From Nymphaea colorata (lineage: Eukaryota; Streptophyta; Magnoliopsida; Nymphaeales; Nymphaeaceae), in NCBI RefSeq assembly GCF_008831285.2, contig NC_045149.1, positions 17,809,035 to 17,873,034 on the forward strand: a DNA stretch of 64,000 bases, read 5' to 3'. The notes beneath the pieces were generated by a model, which was not told where the DNA came from, searched no databases, and was given only the letters and a program-made list of their open reading frames with translations. Position numbers and translations under genes: made by a program. Shown here in pieces: positions 24,762 through 35,310 of this stretch (position 1 is the stretch's first letter; each line of letters opens with the position of its first letter).

Positions 24762-25295
24762 TTTATATAAGAAAGCTTGCATCCTTCTACCAACTCTTGC
24801 ATGGTCATTTCTTCTGCCTTGATCGAGTATAGAAGTGATATATATATATATAGTTTTAGCAACTTCTCCATGTTATGAACCACTCGCTATGACTACAATT
24901 TTTTCATCTATCTTGACTCTGCAATTAGCGCAAAGTGTCTCAGCTTTCACATCTAGAACATTTCTCTTTTGTGGCCACTATTGTGGCTTTCCTCTTCTTG
25001 TACCTAGTGCACCTTTTTGTCTATTTTCTTGAATTTTCCTTTCTTGAGACCTTGAAATTGTCTTAGATGGTCTATGTGGTCTTGATTATTATTAAGCATT
25101 ACTTCATTGCTGTTTATTTTTTAAGTAAAAGTCTCTTCAATTGTTTTGGTAATGTCTCTTGATTAAGAGATTCTCCAAGTCTTGAACATCAACCATAATG
25201 TGGCTAAAACTCTAGATGAAGTCTACGCTTAAGAATTCTCTACATATGGGTCTCATATAATTTTATACATATGGACAATCTGAGAAATCTCACGA
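23689..25295. other. 3' flank of PKS3 and gene-free DNA
   Basis: At 23840-24000 the sequence is the counterpart of the 3' flanks of PKS4 and PKS5 (GGATGCACC and ATTTTATTCATTC blocks, here followed toward the gene-distal side by TTGTTTCCAAAGAAAG). Beyond it no gene is seen. A TA microsatellite with flanking duplication lies at 24613-24852. Confidence 0.55.
24613..24852 (+). repeat. 145-bp tandem duplication containing a (TA)n tract
   Basis: The segment starting TAGATTTATATAAGAAAGCT at 24613 recurs from 24758 with essentially no change over about 80 unique bases. Copy 1 ends in an AT run of about 66 bases (24693-24759); copy 2 ends in a short run at 24839-24852. The near-identity of the copies points to a recent event, or to an assembly artefact at the microsatellite. 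Confidence 0.9.
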
Positions 25296-25303
25296 CAACA
25301 AAT

Positions 25304-26757
25304 CAGTAGCGGAGCCACGCCAGCCCAAGAAAGCTCCACAGTGAAATGGAGCCTCAGTCTGCCTCACACCCGTGTTGATGACGTGTTGCCCATGCCAAAA
25401 ATGGATCAGGTCCAGCTGTCCACAGCGATCCAACTCCATAAAACATAAAACAGTCGCCCGCCCAAATTCACTCGAAAGTAGAAACTCCCGAAGGGCGAAC
25501 AGGCGAAGCAGCGAAGGGCAAGGCCTCAACCTCAAGGCGCAGCCGCGCAAGCCGCAAGGGTCAAGCCTCCAAGTCCAAGGGCGGCAGCAGCCGGCAGGGT
25601 GGCGCTGCTGCGGGCACCAGCCGCTAGGTGCTTCTTCTTCTTCTTCTTGAATGATTGAATGAACCTTTTCTTCTTGAATGGTGTTGGGTTTTCATGTGTT
25701 TTCCCCTTTTTCAACGCTTTTGCCTCATGCCTCTTCACTTATGTCTCTTGGTCTGATTTTTGTGCTAAAGAACAGAAGAAGCACCCAGATCTCGCCTACG
25801 CAGTCGGTGCTACGGTGGTTGCTTTGTCTTTGTCCCAGACTGGGGCTGGCAGACTCCCTGCTACGCCTCTACGGTAACTAGTTACTACGGTTTATCTTCT
25901 CGCTCGTTTTTTTTTTTTTTGGTTTGTTGCTTTTGTTCTTTATGTTATATTTCGTTAGGTTGTTTTCATAAAATACCGATTGTTCCCTTGGTTTGTTGCT
26001 TTTGTCTTCTTGAACAGTGTCTCACATAAACGATCCTCTAAAGACTACTTCCATTCTGTTTTGATACTTTTGTCTGTCCTATTGCCTATTGGTACATACT
26101 ACATAGAGTCTTCAATCGTAGTCTAGTTAAGGAAAAAAATCAATCAGTCTTTTCCTTTTTCTCCCTTGTTAAGAAACCTAAATTGATTGCACTGCTATGC
26201 TATCAGATTTGGTTACAAATTCAGTTGACCTGATATTGCTTAATGAGAATCTGTGTCAAATTCAAATTTAGTTGTTCATAGAAGCTTGAAATATATCAAA
26301 TTCAGCATGAAAACTTTGTACCAAATTCAAATTAGAATAGGGATTAAGCATAGACTTTCTTATTAAATTTCAATAATATATTTGAGTTCCAAATTTCCAA
26401 TCAACTATTAAATATTCCCCAAATCATTTATGAGTTTAGGTAGATCCAACCGGCTTGTGCCAACGGATTGGTCGCAAGTATTTAGACAGAGCTCTTGTTG
26501 GCATCAAAAGTAATACTTATAACAATTATTTTTAACAGACATAAGGAATTTCAGTCATCCAATTGACTATTTTGATGGCCAATTGTAATTTTGTCCACAA
26601 CACTAATGATATGATTTGCTTGTTGGGGCTCATTGTAAGTTTGTTTACAACTATGTTTATTTGTTTTATTTCAAAAAAACATACATTTTAGTTTGAAAAT
26701 TTTTTCACATACTATGTACTATTGCTCCATAGCCAAAAATTTCTGGCTCCACCACTG
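25304..26757. mobile_element. Non-autonomous hAT-like DNA transposon, 1.45 kb
   Basis: The left end CAGTAGCGGAGCCA and the right end, which on the minus strand reads CAGTGGTGGAGCCAGAA, form imperfect terminal inverted repeats. Flanking 8-mers CAACAAAT (25296-25303) and CCACAAAT (26758-26765) match at seven of eight positions, as expected for an aged 8-bp hAT target duplication. The interior starts with a GC-rich block (25440-25630) with codon-like composition and a TTC repeat. The rest is AT-rich. No transposase or BED/dimerisation domain is visible, so movement would need a partner element. Confidence 0.7.
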
Positions 26758-26765
26758 CCACAAAT

Positions 26766-27171
26766 AAAACTTTTGCGAACAATTGGAAACTGTTTCTAGA
26801 AGTATGAACGGTCATTCCTTATCAGAACCATTTTGCACTTTCTTTCGTTGAAGACAACTACAAGTTTGATGTTGTTTGACCCTTAAACACGTGATTAAGA
26901 CAACCCTGCTCGTGTATTGAAACAGTTTTTTCTTTTTTAAGTTAGAGGGCTACTTGAGTAATCTTAATATTCAATCTAACAAGGTCATGTTTATTAAAGG
27001 TAGTGTGTCCCTAAAAGGGTTGGCACAATAGTCGAGGTGGAAGCTAGTACACTGTTGTTCTTATTTTGAAACTCTAACGGGTCAATCTCTTGTGTCGCAA
27101 AAGGGGTCACTTATACACAAGTTTTTGTAATGGCGGCACCTTGATGCACCAAAAGCATGCCCTATACCCTA
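26766..27171. other. Gene-free spacer between two hAT-like elements
   Basis: AT-rich, no coding signal recognised. Confidence 0.4.
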
Positions 27172-27179
27172 AGGACAAG

Positions 27180-27927
27180 TAAGGCTGGGCATCGGGCCGG
27201 GCCGGCCCGACCCGGCCCAATAAAAATGTAAAAATGAAGCCCAATAACCTAAACGGGCCGGCCCGAGGCCCGGCCCGATTAATAATGGGCCGGGCGGGCT
27301 GAAATGGGCTTCGGCCCGGCCCGTTATTGAAAAAACTCAGACACAACGAATGCAGGAGGCAGCACAATTTACAGCTTCAGATGATGAAACACCATGGAGT
27401 ATCAAGTTCTTTTATAGGCACATTGATAGTTTACAGACTGAAGACCTTCACGGCAACCGGCACACGGTCACCGGAGAAGGCAGTCGATGGCGACGGCGAC
27501 GACCGGAGGAGCAGCCGATGGGCGAAGAGGAGGCAATGCCGCAAATGCAATGTCTCGAGTCTCGACGGGCGACGGTGACGACGAGTCTCGACGGGCGACG
27601 GTGACGACGGAAGGTCGAAAAGTAAACCCTAACTCTCTAAGCTCAAGTTCATTTTTATTTAACCCTAGGTCCCTAACGAGTAACGAAGTTCATTTAAAAA
27701 AAAAAAAAAACAACGGGCTTCGCGGGCCACCGCCGATCAAAGTGGCTGGCCCGCGCCCGGCCCGTTAGTTACTGGGCCGGGCCGAGCCCGGTAACTAACG
27801 GGCCGACTACTATAAAAGCAAGGCCCGGGCCCGGGACCAAGTCGGGCCGGGTACCCGGCGGCAGCCCGGGCCCGGGACCAAGTCGGGCCGGGTACCGGGT
27901 ACCCGGCGGCGGCCCGGCCCGGTGCCC
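27180..27927. mobile_element. GC-rich hAT-like element with GGGCCGGGCC termini
   Basis: The left end contains CTGGGCATCGGGCCGGGCCG; the right end, read on the minus strand, contains TGGGCACCGGGCCGGGCC. An exact direct repeat AGGACAAG (27172-27179 and 27928-27935) flanks the block, consistent with an 8-bp target duplication, although the right TIR is about seven bases shorter than the left. CTGGGCA plus GGCCCGGCCCG subterminal arrays are a well-known style of plant hAT element. The interior (27330-27700) has an unrelated GACGACG-rich segment, including a repeated GACGGGCGACGGTGACGACG, perhaps captured from a gene. No transposase. Confidence 0.65.
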
Positions 27928-27935
27928 AGGACAAG

Positions 27936-29209
27936 GGATTGGGTTGGGAATTTCAACTTTTTTTTGGGCAGTAGATGAAATACTCTTTTTGCTCTCCCAT
28001 TTTAGTATTAAAGGTGGTGCGTCCATGAGGGTTTGAAACACATGGTGCTCTAGAATTAACGCGAGTCTATTTAATTATTTCTAAAACTATTTACATGGTA
28101 CGAATTTATTTTATGAACATTACAGTAGCCAACATTTACAAGTAGAATCCTTGAATGCCAAAAATGTAAACTAGTAAATGGCTAGGTGATTCAAGGCAAT
28201 CCAGTTTGTTCTCCGAGGCTCCTCTGACACTAGAAAAGAGTCGATGAACGAATTTATGTGGAAAACATCTGCCTAAGTAATCCAGGCGATTGGCAATGGA
28301 AGCACCGCCGCTAGCTGGCTCTAACTTTGATGGAACGTATAGTACTAATCACCCAAGCAAATGACGAGCCAAGGAACCGCAGTAACAATGACATGATTTC
28401 GGCATAGTTAAACGAGGTATATGAATTGATCAATCATACAATCGTGATAATCGACCATAGATGAAGCTCGGCATATTAATCTTTAAGTTTAGTATCATGA
28501 ATAGAATTATAGGACCTCCATCCTCATCATCATCATTTGTAAGTCATGGCATAGTGATCCAGTAATTAATAACAAAAGATTTTCTACTCAGAAACAAAAT
28601 AAGAACTGACAAATTAATACTTCTTATGATCCGACGATCGACATAAAGAAGCTCAAGTTTCTACAAGTCTCATTTAAGCCTCCACTCGTCCTGTGTCGTT
28701 CGTACTTATCTTTCACAACTCTATCAGCAACTATAGTGTGATAAGGCGTGTGGCAAGGAAACAAAGGAGAAAGCATGAAATAGTTAGTGCGAGAAGGCGT
28801 GTTGTTCACAGGCACTTTGAATTTTGGCATAATTATTGTTGGTTAATAATTTAACTGTAATGGAAAAAAATAATATTCTGTTCCAACAAAGTGAGAAATT
28901 TTCTGTTGGAACCCATCAAGAAGTAGAAGGTTATCGGAACAATGACACTTGGGTTTTCTTTCTTTGTAAACAAGAGCTTCAAAATGCATAAAGTACATGA
29001 AACCCTAATTTTATTCATTCATGAGGATGCACCATTACATAACATGAGAAATTCATAAGAAAGAAGCCAAAACCTACAGCAGGGAGAACACTCAATGATT
29101 GCTATAGAATCTTTGAGGCATTATTATTATTATTATTATTATTTTGGTGAATATCACATAGAAGGTAATGAACTGCATGGTGCATATAGTCTGGGTGTAG
29201 ACTTTCCTG
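27936..29209. other. Gene-free interval and 3' flank of PKS4
   Basis: No gene recognised in 27936-28890. From about 28920 to 29209 the sequence is homologous to the 3' flank of PKS5 (AACAAGAGCTTCAAAATG..., GAGGATGCACCA..., GAAGAAGCCAAAAC...). A (TTA)n tract lies at 29121-29143. Confidence 0.5.
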
Positions 29210-30687
29210 CTAGGTGTGGATGGGAATGCTGGGTAGGACGACGGTCTCAACGGTGATGCCCGAGCCGAATCCAAAAAGGACACTGTAGTCGAGCCCTTCC
29301 CCGGTGGTGGCAAGCCCTTCCTTTTTTGACTTCCTCCTCATCTCGTCCAAGATGAACAACACGGAGGCACCGGAGATGTTGCCGTATTGGCTGAGCACCT
29401 CCCTTGTGGTGCTCAACCTTTCTTTCTTCAGCCTCAGTGCCTCCTGCACCTGGTCCAAGATGGCAGGGCCACCTGGGTGCGGTACCCAGAATATGGAGTT
29501 CCAGTCGGAAATGCCCAGTGGGTGGAATGCCTCGGCCAGGATCTTGCCCAGGCCACCAGCTATCAGCGCCGGCACCTCCGGCACCAGGTGGAAGGTCATC
29601 CCACACTCCCGCAGGTGAGCCCTTATGGCATTGCTGCTCTCCGGTATGATGGTCTGCCCCGTTCACGCGATCTAGAAGATGGGTTTCTCGAGGGTGGGAA
29701 CAGGGTCAGCACCCACGATGAGCGCAGAAGCACCATCGCCGAACATGGCTTTGACCCACCAAGCTGTCGAGGTGGGTGATGCTGGGTCCACGGAAAGCGA
29801 TGAAGGCGAGGAGCTCAGAGTTTATGACGAGCACCCTCGCACCCTTGTTGTTCTCCGCTAGGTCCTTCGCCAGCCCCAGCACCGTGCCTCCCGCAAAGCA
29901 GCCCTGCTGGTAGAGCATGTACCGCTTGACTGAGGGCTGCAAGCCCAGCATCCTGGAAGCATGGAAGTCGGCGCCGGGAAGGTCAACACCACTAGTGGCA
30001 CAAAAGATGAGGTGGGTGATGCTGGAGGCCGGCTGCCCGCACTCCGTGATCGCCTTCACAGCAGCCTCCTTCCCCAACCGGGGCACCTCCGGGATGATGA
30101 GGTCGTGACGATCATCCAAGGAGGGAGCCATGTAGGCCCTAACGTTGGGTAGCTTCTCCTACAGCTCATCGTTCATGTAAACATGCACACACACAAAATC
30201 AAATCTTAGTTCGTTGGGTAGCTTCTTGATGGTCGATTTCTCACCTGCATGCACACACAAACACACACAAAATCAAATCTTAGTTCGTTAGCAGCCGCTC
30301 TGTTTCCCAATTTAGCTTAATTCAAAGATGACATGCATGATCAGCTTCGCTTGGTTTATCTGTGAAGGACGATGTCTTTACACAAAACCAGTCTAAATAA
30401 AGTGCCATCCAAATGAAGCATCATATACGTGCAAATGCATAGCAAATAGGTTGTATGTAACGTCTAAAGCCGCCGGGGAAGTAGAAAGTGGAGTTAAATT
30501 GATTACAGAGTCTCTTGAACTTGTCCTTGATGTCGACGGCCATTTGGTTGGAGTCGGTGAGCTTGAAGTACTTCTCGCCGAAGGTGCTTTGGTCGACCAC
30601 CTGTGTTGGCGATGCGGTGCCGATGGCGAGCACTGTAGCCACACCCCTGGCCTTCTCTGCCTTTGGGAGGTCGTCGGTGCTCCCCAT
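29210..30687 (-). pseudogene. CHS-like polyketide synthase pseudogene (PKS4)
   Basis: Exon 1 (30507-30687) is open and encodes MGSTDDL through KFKRLC, with one extra codon compared with the paralogues. Exon 2 (about 30244 down to 29210) is broken. After the GT start it reads EKSTIKK and then runs into a local duplication that includes intron sequence. A TAG follows at 30159-30161. An extra T at about 29750 shifts the frame at GQ(A)MFGDG. TAG (29672-29674) and TGA (29663-29665) replace a Glu and a Trp codon just beyond. The catalytic Cys, His and Asn codons survive in separate frames, and GFGPG has become GFGSG. The gene belongs with PKS2/PKS3/PKS5 by its SELLAFIAF and [10 protein letters not shown] motifs. 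No full enzyme can be made; a transcript could still exist because the promoter and TATA box remain. Confidence 0.93.
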
Positions 30688-30783
30688 ATTGTTGTTGGAG
30701 AGAGTGAGAAGAGAGCAGCAACCTAGAGAAGCGAGGAAGCTGAGAGGGCTGAGGTCGGTGATGAAGGTGGTGCTCTCCATGGC

Positions 30784-30791
30784 CTTTTATA
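30784..30791 (-). promoter_or_regulatory. TATA box of PKS4 pseudogene
   Basis: TATAAAAG on the minus strand about 100 bases upstream of the PKS4 ATG, in the same context (followed by GGCC) as PKS2 and PKS5. Confidence 0.6.
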
Positions 30792-30814
30792 CGGCGGACT
30801 GAGTGGGCGCTGCC

Positions 30815-31600
30815 TCTGGCTTCCTCATTTTCATCATTTCATGTTTGTTCAATGAGAGTGGGAGGGAGAATTGTTTTTATCACCGTGAAAGTGCACCTAA
30901 CTTGCCCAACGCAGTTGCGCACAAGGTGTGTATTGGTTTAGAAAATATTCTGTGGTTTTATCTCCAGTCTTAGATTGTATATGTCGATGATTTATTGGTA
31001 ACATTCATGTCTATCAAACTTTACTTGTTGATTAATGAAAGACATTTTTGTTGACAAGTTTTTTTTTATATACATACAGGTGTAACGTAAAACTATATAA
31101 CTAGCGTTCCATACGAAACTTTTGTGCCTCCACCCGACATCCAGCACCAACTTAACACTAGCTAACCCTCAGTTTAAGCAATTTTCTTTTTCTAGTAAAT
31201 TCACACTACCTTTTTAGTTATGTCAATTAATTTTATTAATCCATTTTTAGATAAATGATTTTCCCGGCAACCTTATAAGGAAGTTGAGCAAGAGAAACTT
31301 GGGTGTATTTGAAAAGTTGAAATACTTCTCATGTTCTTTCTTTAAGTGTTGAAATAGTAATTTTACTAAACAGATTTTTCGATAGAAATAAACTTATAGA
31401 TGCATTTTTTTTTATTAACCATGAATGAGCAACTGAGTTCTGTTTTTGAAGACAAAAAAGTTGAAGTGCATTGTTAATTATTGTCAGCCTTTAAGCGAAC
31501 TTTCTTAATACTGCCATGTGCCGGATGTCGCACGCTGTATGGTTAAATTTTGAAAATTGACCATTAAAAAACAGTCGCTAAATTGGTGTCATGGTTTATG
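30815..31600 (-). repeat. PKS4 upstream region, duplicated with that of PKS5
   Basis: Blocks such as CTTCCTCATTTTCATCATTT, TTATCTCCAGTCTTAGATTG and TTTACTTGTTGATT recur in the same order at 35340-36090, upstream of PKS5, with indels between. The duplication unit therefore included several hundred bases of promoter. Confidence 0.75.
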
Positions 31601-31844
31601 CTGCGGTGAAGGTTTATGGTGGCTTTATTGACATTTTATGTTCGTTTTGGAGACGAAATTTAAATTTAAGTCATCCAACAATCATACACTGCAGCATTGA
31701 TTTCTATTTTATTGATCAATAAAAAGGGTTATGGGGGCCCTTCACCCCTGCAGGCTTGAAATGGAATTTTGTTGCTTGCAGAGAGATAGATTCCATGGCA
31801 AATCATAGGTTTTCAAGCTGGTATATACTATTTGCCATTCAATT

Positions 31845-31910
31845 GTGTTTTCATTCTTCATAAACAAGAGCTTCAATGCACAAAGTACACGAGATCTGTG
31901 AAACCATCCA
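31845..31910 (-). pseudogene. Relic of a PKS 3' flank without its gene
   Basis: ATAAACAAGAGCTTCAATGC followed by ACAAAGTACACGAGATC closely resembles the 3' flank of PKS4 at about 28965-29005. Here no exon 2 follows; the interval to PKS5 holds no PKS coding sequence. It probably marks a deleted copy. Confidence 0.5.
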
Positions 31911-32529
31911 CACCCACAAAACACATACACACAAGAAAACTTATCCTCATTTCCACAGCAGCTGAAGAGATATAAAGATATAAGACTAAAAAGAACGCCC
32001 TGCCTCCTGCTGCAGAATATTGCTGTCATCTCTTTCTCTCTCTCTCCGTCCTTGCAATTTTTTGGTAAGGATTATTTCATCTGGCCCATTGAATGGTTCA
32101 ATGGATTGTTGGGATTGAATGGGCTTTTCCTTCGTGTAGTTTCAGAATCATGACTGAATTTTGAAATATGTTAATCCGTAGATTATGTATCTGTGAAGTT
32201 TGTCATGATTGTGCTTCTTCTTGATGGAGAAGAAAAGAAAAAGTAAAGATATAGATGTACACTGATGACAGTATATAAACTTCAACTTTAGAGACATCGA
32301 CTTTTGATTGTAATTCATTTTTTTTATGTATAAATTGTGTAATTAATAATGAAATTTCAATTTTAAATAACTTTTCTCTTTAATTGATATATATATATGT
32401 ATATTTACGCAAGTATAGAAGGATGAGGGACTTTGCCCGCCATTTGAAAAGAGTCGGTGGTTTCCCCAACACAAGCAAGCCCGGCACTTGTCAATTGACG
32501 GTAGATGCTGTTTGTGGTGTTATTGGATG

Positions 32530-33130
32530 AATGCAGAATTCAAATATGGGCATCCTTTCGGGTTCGAATGTACTTAAATATCCAATTATATTTAAGCACA
32601 GATTCGAATCAGATTTATTTTCAAACCAATATCACATAGCAAATTCAGTTTAAAATTAAGATTTAGATTGTAAAATCGGATTTCAGATTTAGATATATTT
32701 TTTCTCTGTTCGTATTCAAATCTAAATATATAAATATCCCAAAAAGTGGATAAAATCAAGGGTATATCAATTAGAATCTGATTCATTCACATCTCTAAAT
32801 GGGAGAAGGAGAGAAGACAAAATTTTTTAAAAAAAAGGAAGAAGTTTTCTTTTTAATATTCATAAATCAAACTTTGTCCAACCAAAATTTTTAATTTATA
32901 TCGAACGAAGTGGAGAGAAGTTAAGGAAGGTACGCTGCTACATTTGGTAAGGGATAGGAACATTCTTGAAGGGCCACCTTAGAATGCGTTCGGTCACTGC
33001 TACATTTACTTGGGTTTCTTGTTCTCGGGATCAATCCTCAATCAGGCTGTGAGTTGATCAGTAGAGAGTAGAGACGTTCTTTTCTCAAATGTTTCAATGT
33101 GTTTTCAAAACCCTTTTGAAAAAAGAGAAA
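32530..33130 (+). repeat. Left arm of an inverted repeat flanking PKS5
   Basis: The core 32862-33130 is matched in reverse complement by 36391-36702: ATAAATCAAACTTTGTC, CTACATTTGG, GGGCCACCTTAGAATGCG, GATCAATCCTCAATCA and CTCAAATGTTTCAATGTGT are shared. Outside it, 32530-32800 is a degenerate TATCC/GATTCGAAT repeat whose relative lies outside the right arm. Confidence 0.75.
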
Positions 33131-33584
33131 AACAAGAATGGTTTTCTGGAATTAACAGCAATTCTAGAATTAATTTAATGCCTGTTCAAGTTTTCAGTTG
33201 GACAAATATGCAGGAAACTTTTTGCGCCTACGTTTCTTTATCACAGAAGCAACTCCCTATAGCATACCCCAGCGAGAAATTTTCCATTCCAACCCATCAA
33301 AAGGTTGAAGATCATCGATCGGAAGAACGACAATTGGGTTTCTTATTTTTCTTTGATAAACAAGTGCTTGAATGCATGACCCAGATTTTATTCATCCAAG
33401 AGGATGCACCAAACAGTCCACCCGCGCCCAACTTATGCACATAACAGAGAGTTATATAACCAACCAAAACCTTGTGAGAAATTCGTAAGGAAGAAGCCAA
33501 AACTTAGAGCAGGGAGAACACTCAAAGACTGCTATAGAATCTTCAAGGCATTATTTATTCGTGTGAATATCACGTAGCAGTTTA

Positions 33585-33712
33585 TGAACCGCATGGTGCA
33601 TCTCTTTAGATGTAGACTTTCTTAACATGTATCGATGGGCATGCGGCATAGAACGACTGGCATCAACGGTGATGAACTGTATGGTGCACATATTTAGATG
33701 TAGACTTTGCTG
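33585..33712 (-). repeat. Partial duplication of the PKS5 3' end
   Basis: CGCATGGTGCAT, TTTAGATGTAGACTTT, GATGGGCATGCGGCATAGAA and ATCAACGGTGATG (33585-33674) repeat, in the same order and about 88 bases away, the sequence that spans the present 3' UTR and the last coding bases of PKS5 (to 33763). The outer copy is a decayed C-terminus no longer used. Confidence 0.75.
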
Positions 33713-35205
33713 CTAGTAGGCAATGGGCTTGCTGCGTAAGACGACGGTCTCAACGGTGATGCCGGGGCCGAATCCGAAGAGGACACCGTAGTCGAGCCCT
33801 TCTCCGGTGGTGGCCAGCCCTTCCTTCTTCGACTTCCTCCTCATTGCATCCAGGATGAACAATACGGTGGCACCGGACATGTTGCCGTACTGGTAGAGCA
33901 CCTCCCTCGTGGTGCTCAACCTTTCCTTCTTCAGCTTCAATGTCGCCTCCACCTGGTCCAAGATGGCAGGGCCACCTGGGTGCGGTACCCAGAAAATGGA
34001 GTTCCAATCGGAGATGCCCAGCGGGTGGAACGCATCGGCCAGGATCTTGTCAAGGCCAGCAGATATCTTCCCTGGCACTTCCGGCAGAAGGTGGAAGGTC
34101 ATCCCACTCTCCCGCAAGCTGGCCCTTATGGCATTGCCGCAGTCTGGCAGGATGGTCTCCGCCGTCCATACGATCTCGAAAATGGGTTTCTCAACGGTGG
34201 GAACAGGGTCAGCACCCACGATGAGGGCAACAGCCCCATCGCCGAACATGGTCTGACCCACCAAGTTGTCGACGTTGGAGATGCTGGGTCCGCGGAAGGC
34301 GATGAGGGAGAGCACCTCAGAGTTGATGACCAGCACCCTCGCACCCTTGCTGTTCTCCGCTAGGTCCTTCGCCAGCCGCAGAACCGTGCCCCCCGAAAAG
34401 CAGCCCTGCTGGTAGAGCATGAAACGCTTGACCGAGGGCTGTAGACCCAGCAATCTGGAGACATGGAAGTCGGCACCAGGAAGGTCAGCGCCGGCAGTGG
34501 CGCAAACAATGAGGTGGGTGATGCTGGAGGTAGGCTGCCCCCACTCGGCGATTGCCTTCAGCGCCGCTTCCTTCGCCAGCCGGGGCACCTCCGGGATGAT
34601 GAGGTCGTGGCGAGCATCCAGGGAAGGAGCCGTGGGATCCCTAAGGTTAGGGTGCTTCTCCAACATCGCCTCCTCCAGGTATGTGTGTCTCTTGTGGACT
34701 GTGGATTTTTCACCTGCATCCAGACACACACAGTCAAGTCTCTCGTTCTCCTTTGCAAAAATATTGAAAACAAAAGCAAGTCGATTTGAGAATTTTATTG
34801 GTTAATTCGGTAGCAGAGTCTCTGTCACCCGATTTAGCTTAGTTCAAAGATGGCATGCATGATCAGCTTCTCTTGGTTTATCTGCTACACGAAGGCCACT
34901 GTCTTTGCATAGAAGCAGTGTAAAAGCATCATATAGATGTAAATGCATAGCAATAGCAATGGGAAGTTAAGTCGTATGTAAGCTCTAAAGCGGCCGGGAA
35001 GGTGATAAGTGGAGTAAAATTAATTACATATTCTCCTGTGCTTGTCCTTGAGGCCGGCCATATGTTCGGCCTTGGTGATCCTGAAGTAGAGGTCGGGGAA
35101 AGTGCTTTGCTCGATCACGTGCACCGGCGACGCGGTGCCGATGGCAAGCACTGTAGCCATACCACTGGCCTTCTCTGCCCTTCGAAGGTGGCCGGTGCTT
35201 CCCAT
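33713..35205 (-). CDS. Divergent CHS-like type III polyketide synthase (PKS5)
   Basis: Exon 1 is 35028-35205 and exon 2 is 33713-34713, joined at the T|GT Cys codon; 392 residues, ending KPIAY. The triad is intact: Cys in QQGCFSGG, His in WVPHPGGP, Asn in QYGNMSGA, plus GFGPG. It is the most diverged intact copy. [10 protein letters not shown] becomes [18 protein letters not shown] becomes SEVLSLIAF with the clade's extra residue, GHLREAG becomes ASLRESG, and exon 1 reads [16 protein letters not shown]. The family reaction is certain; the product is unknown, and the extra changes suggest a specificity different from PKS2/3. It lies inside an inverted repeat and has a partial duplication of its own 3' end just downstream. 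The intron and upstream region match PKS4. Confidence 0.88.
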
Positions 35206-35302
35206 ATTGTTGTTAGAGGATGTGATAATAGAGCAGCTGGCTAGAGAAGAGATGGGGCGGAGAGAAGCCGAGTTCAGTGATGAAGGTGGTTGTCTGCATG
35301 GC

Positions 35303-35310
35303 CTTTTATA
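35303..35310 (-). promoter_or_regulatory. TATA box of PKS5
   Basis: TATAAAAG on the minus strand about 100 bases upstream of the PKS5 ATG, in conserved context with the other PKS promoters. Confidence 0.68.

Noticed and set aside
24584-24883. 99-codon frame through the TA microsatellite
   Set aside because: The frame is an artefact of the (TA)n run and gives alternating Ile-Tyr.
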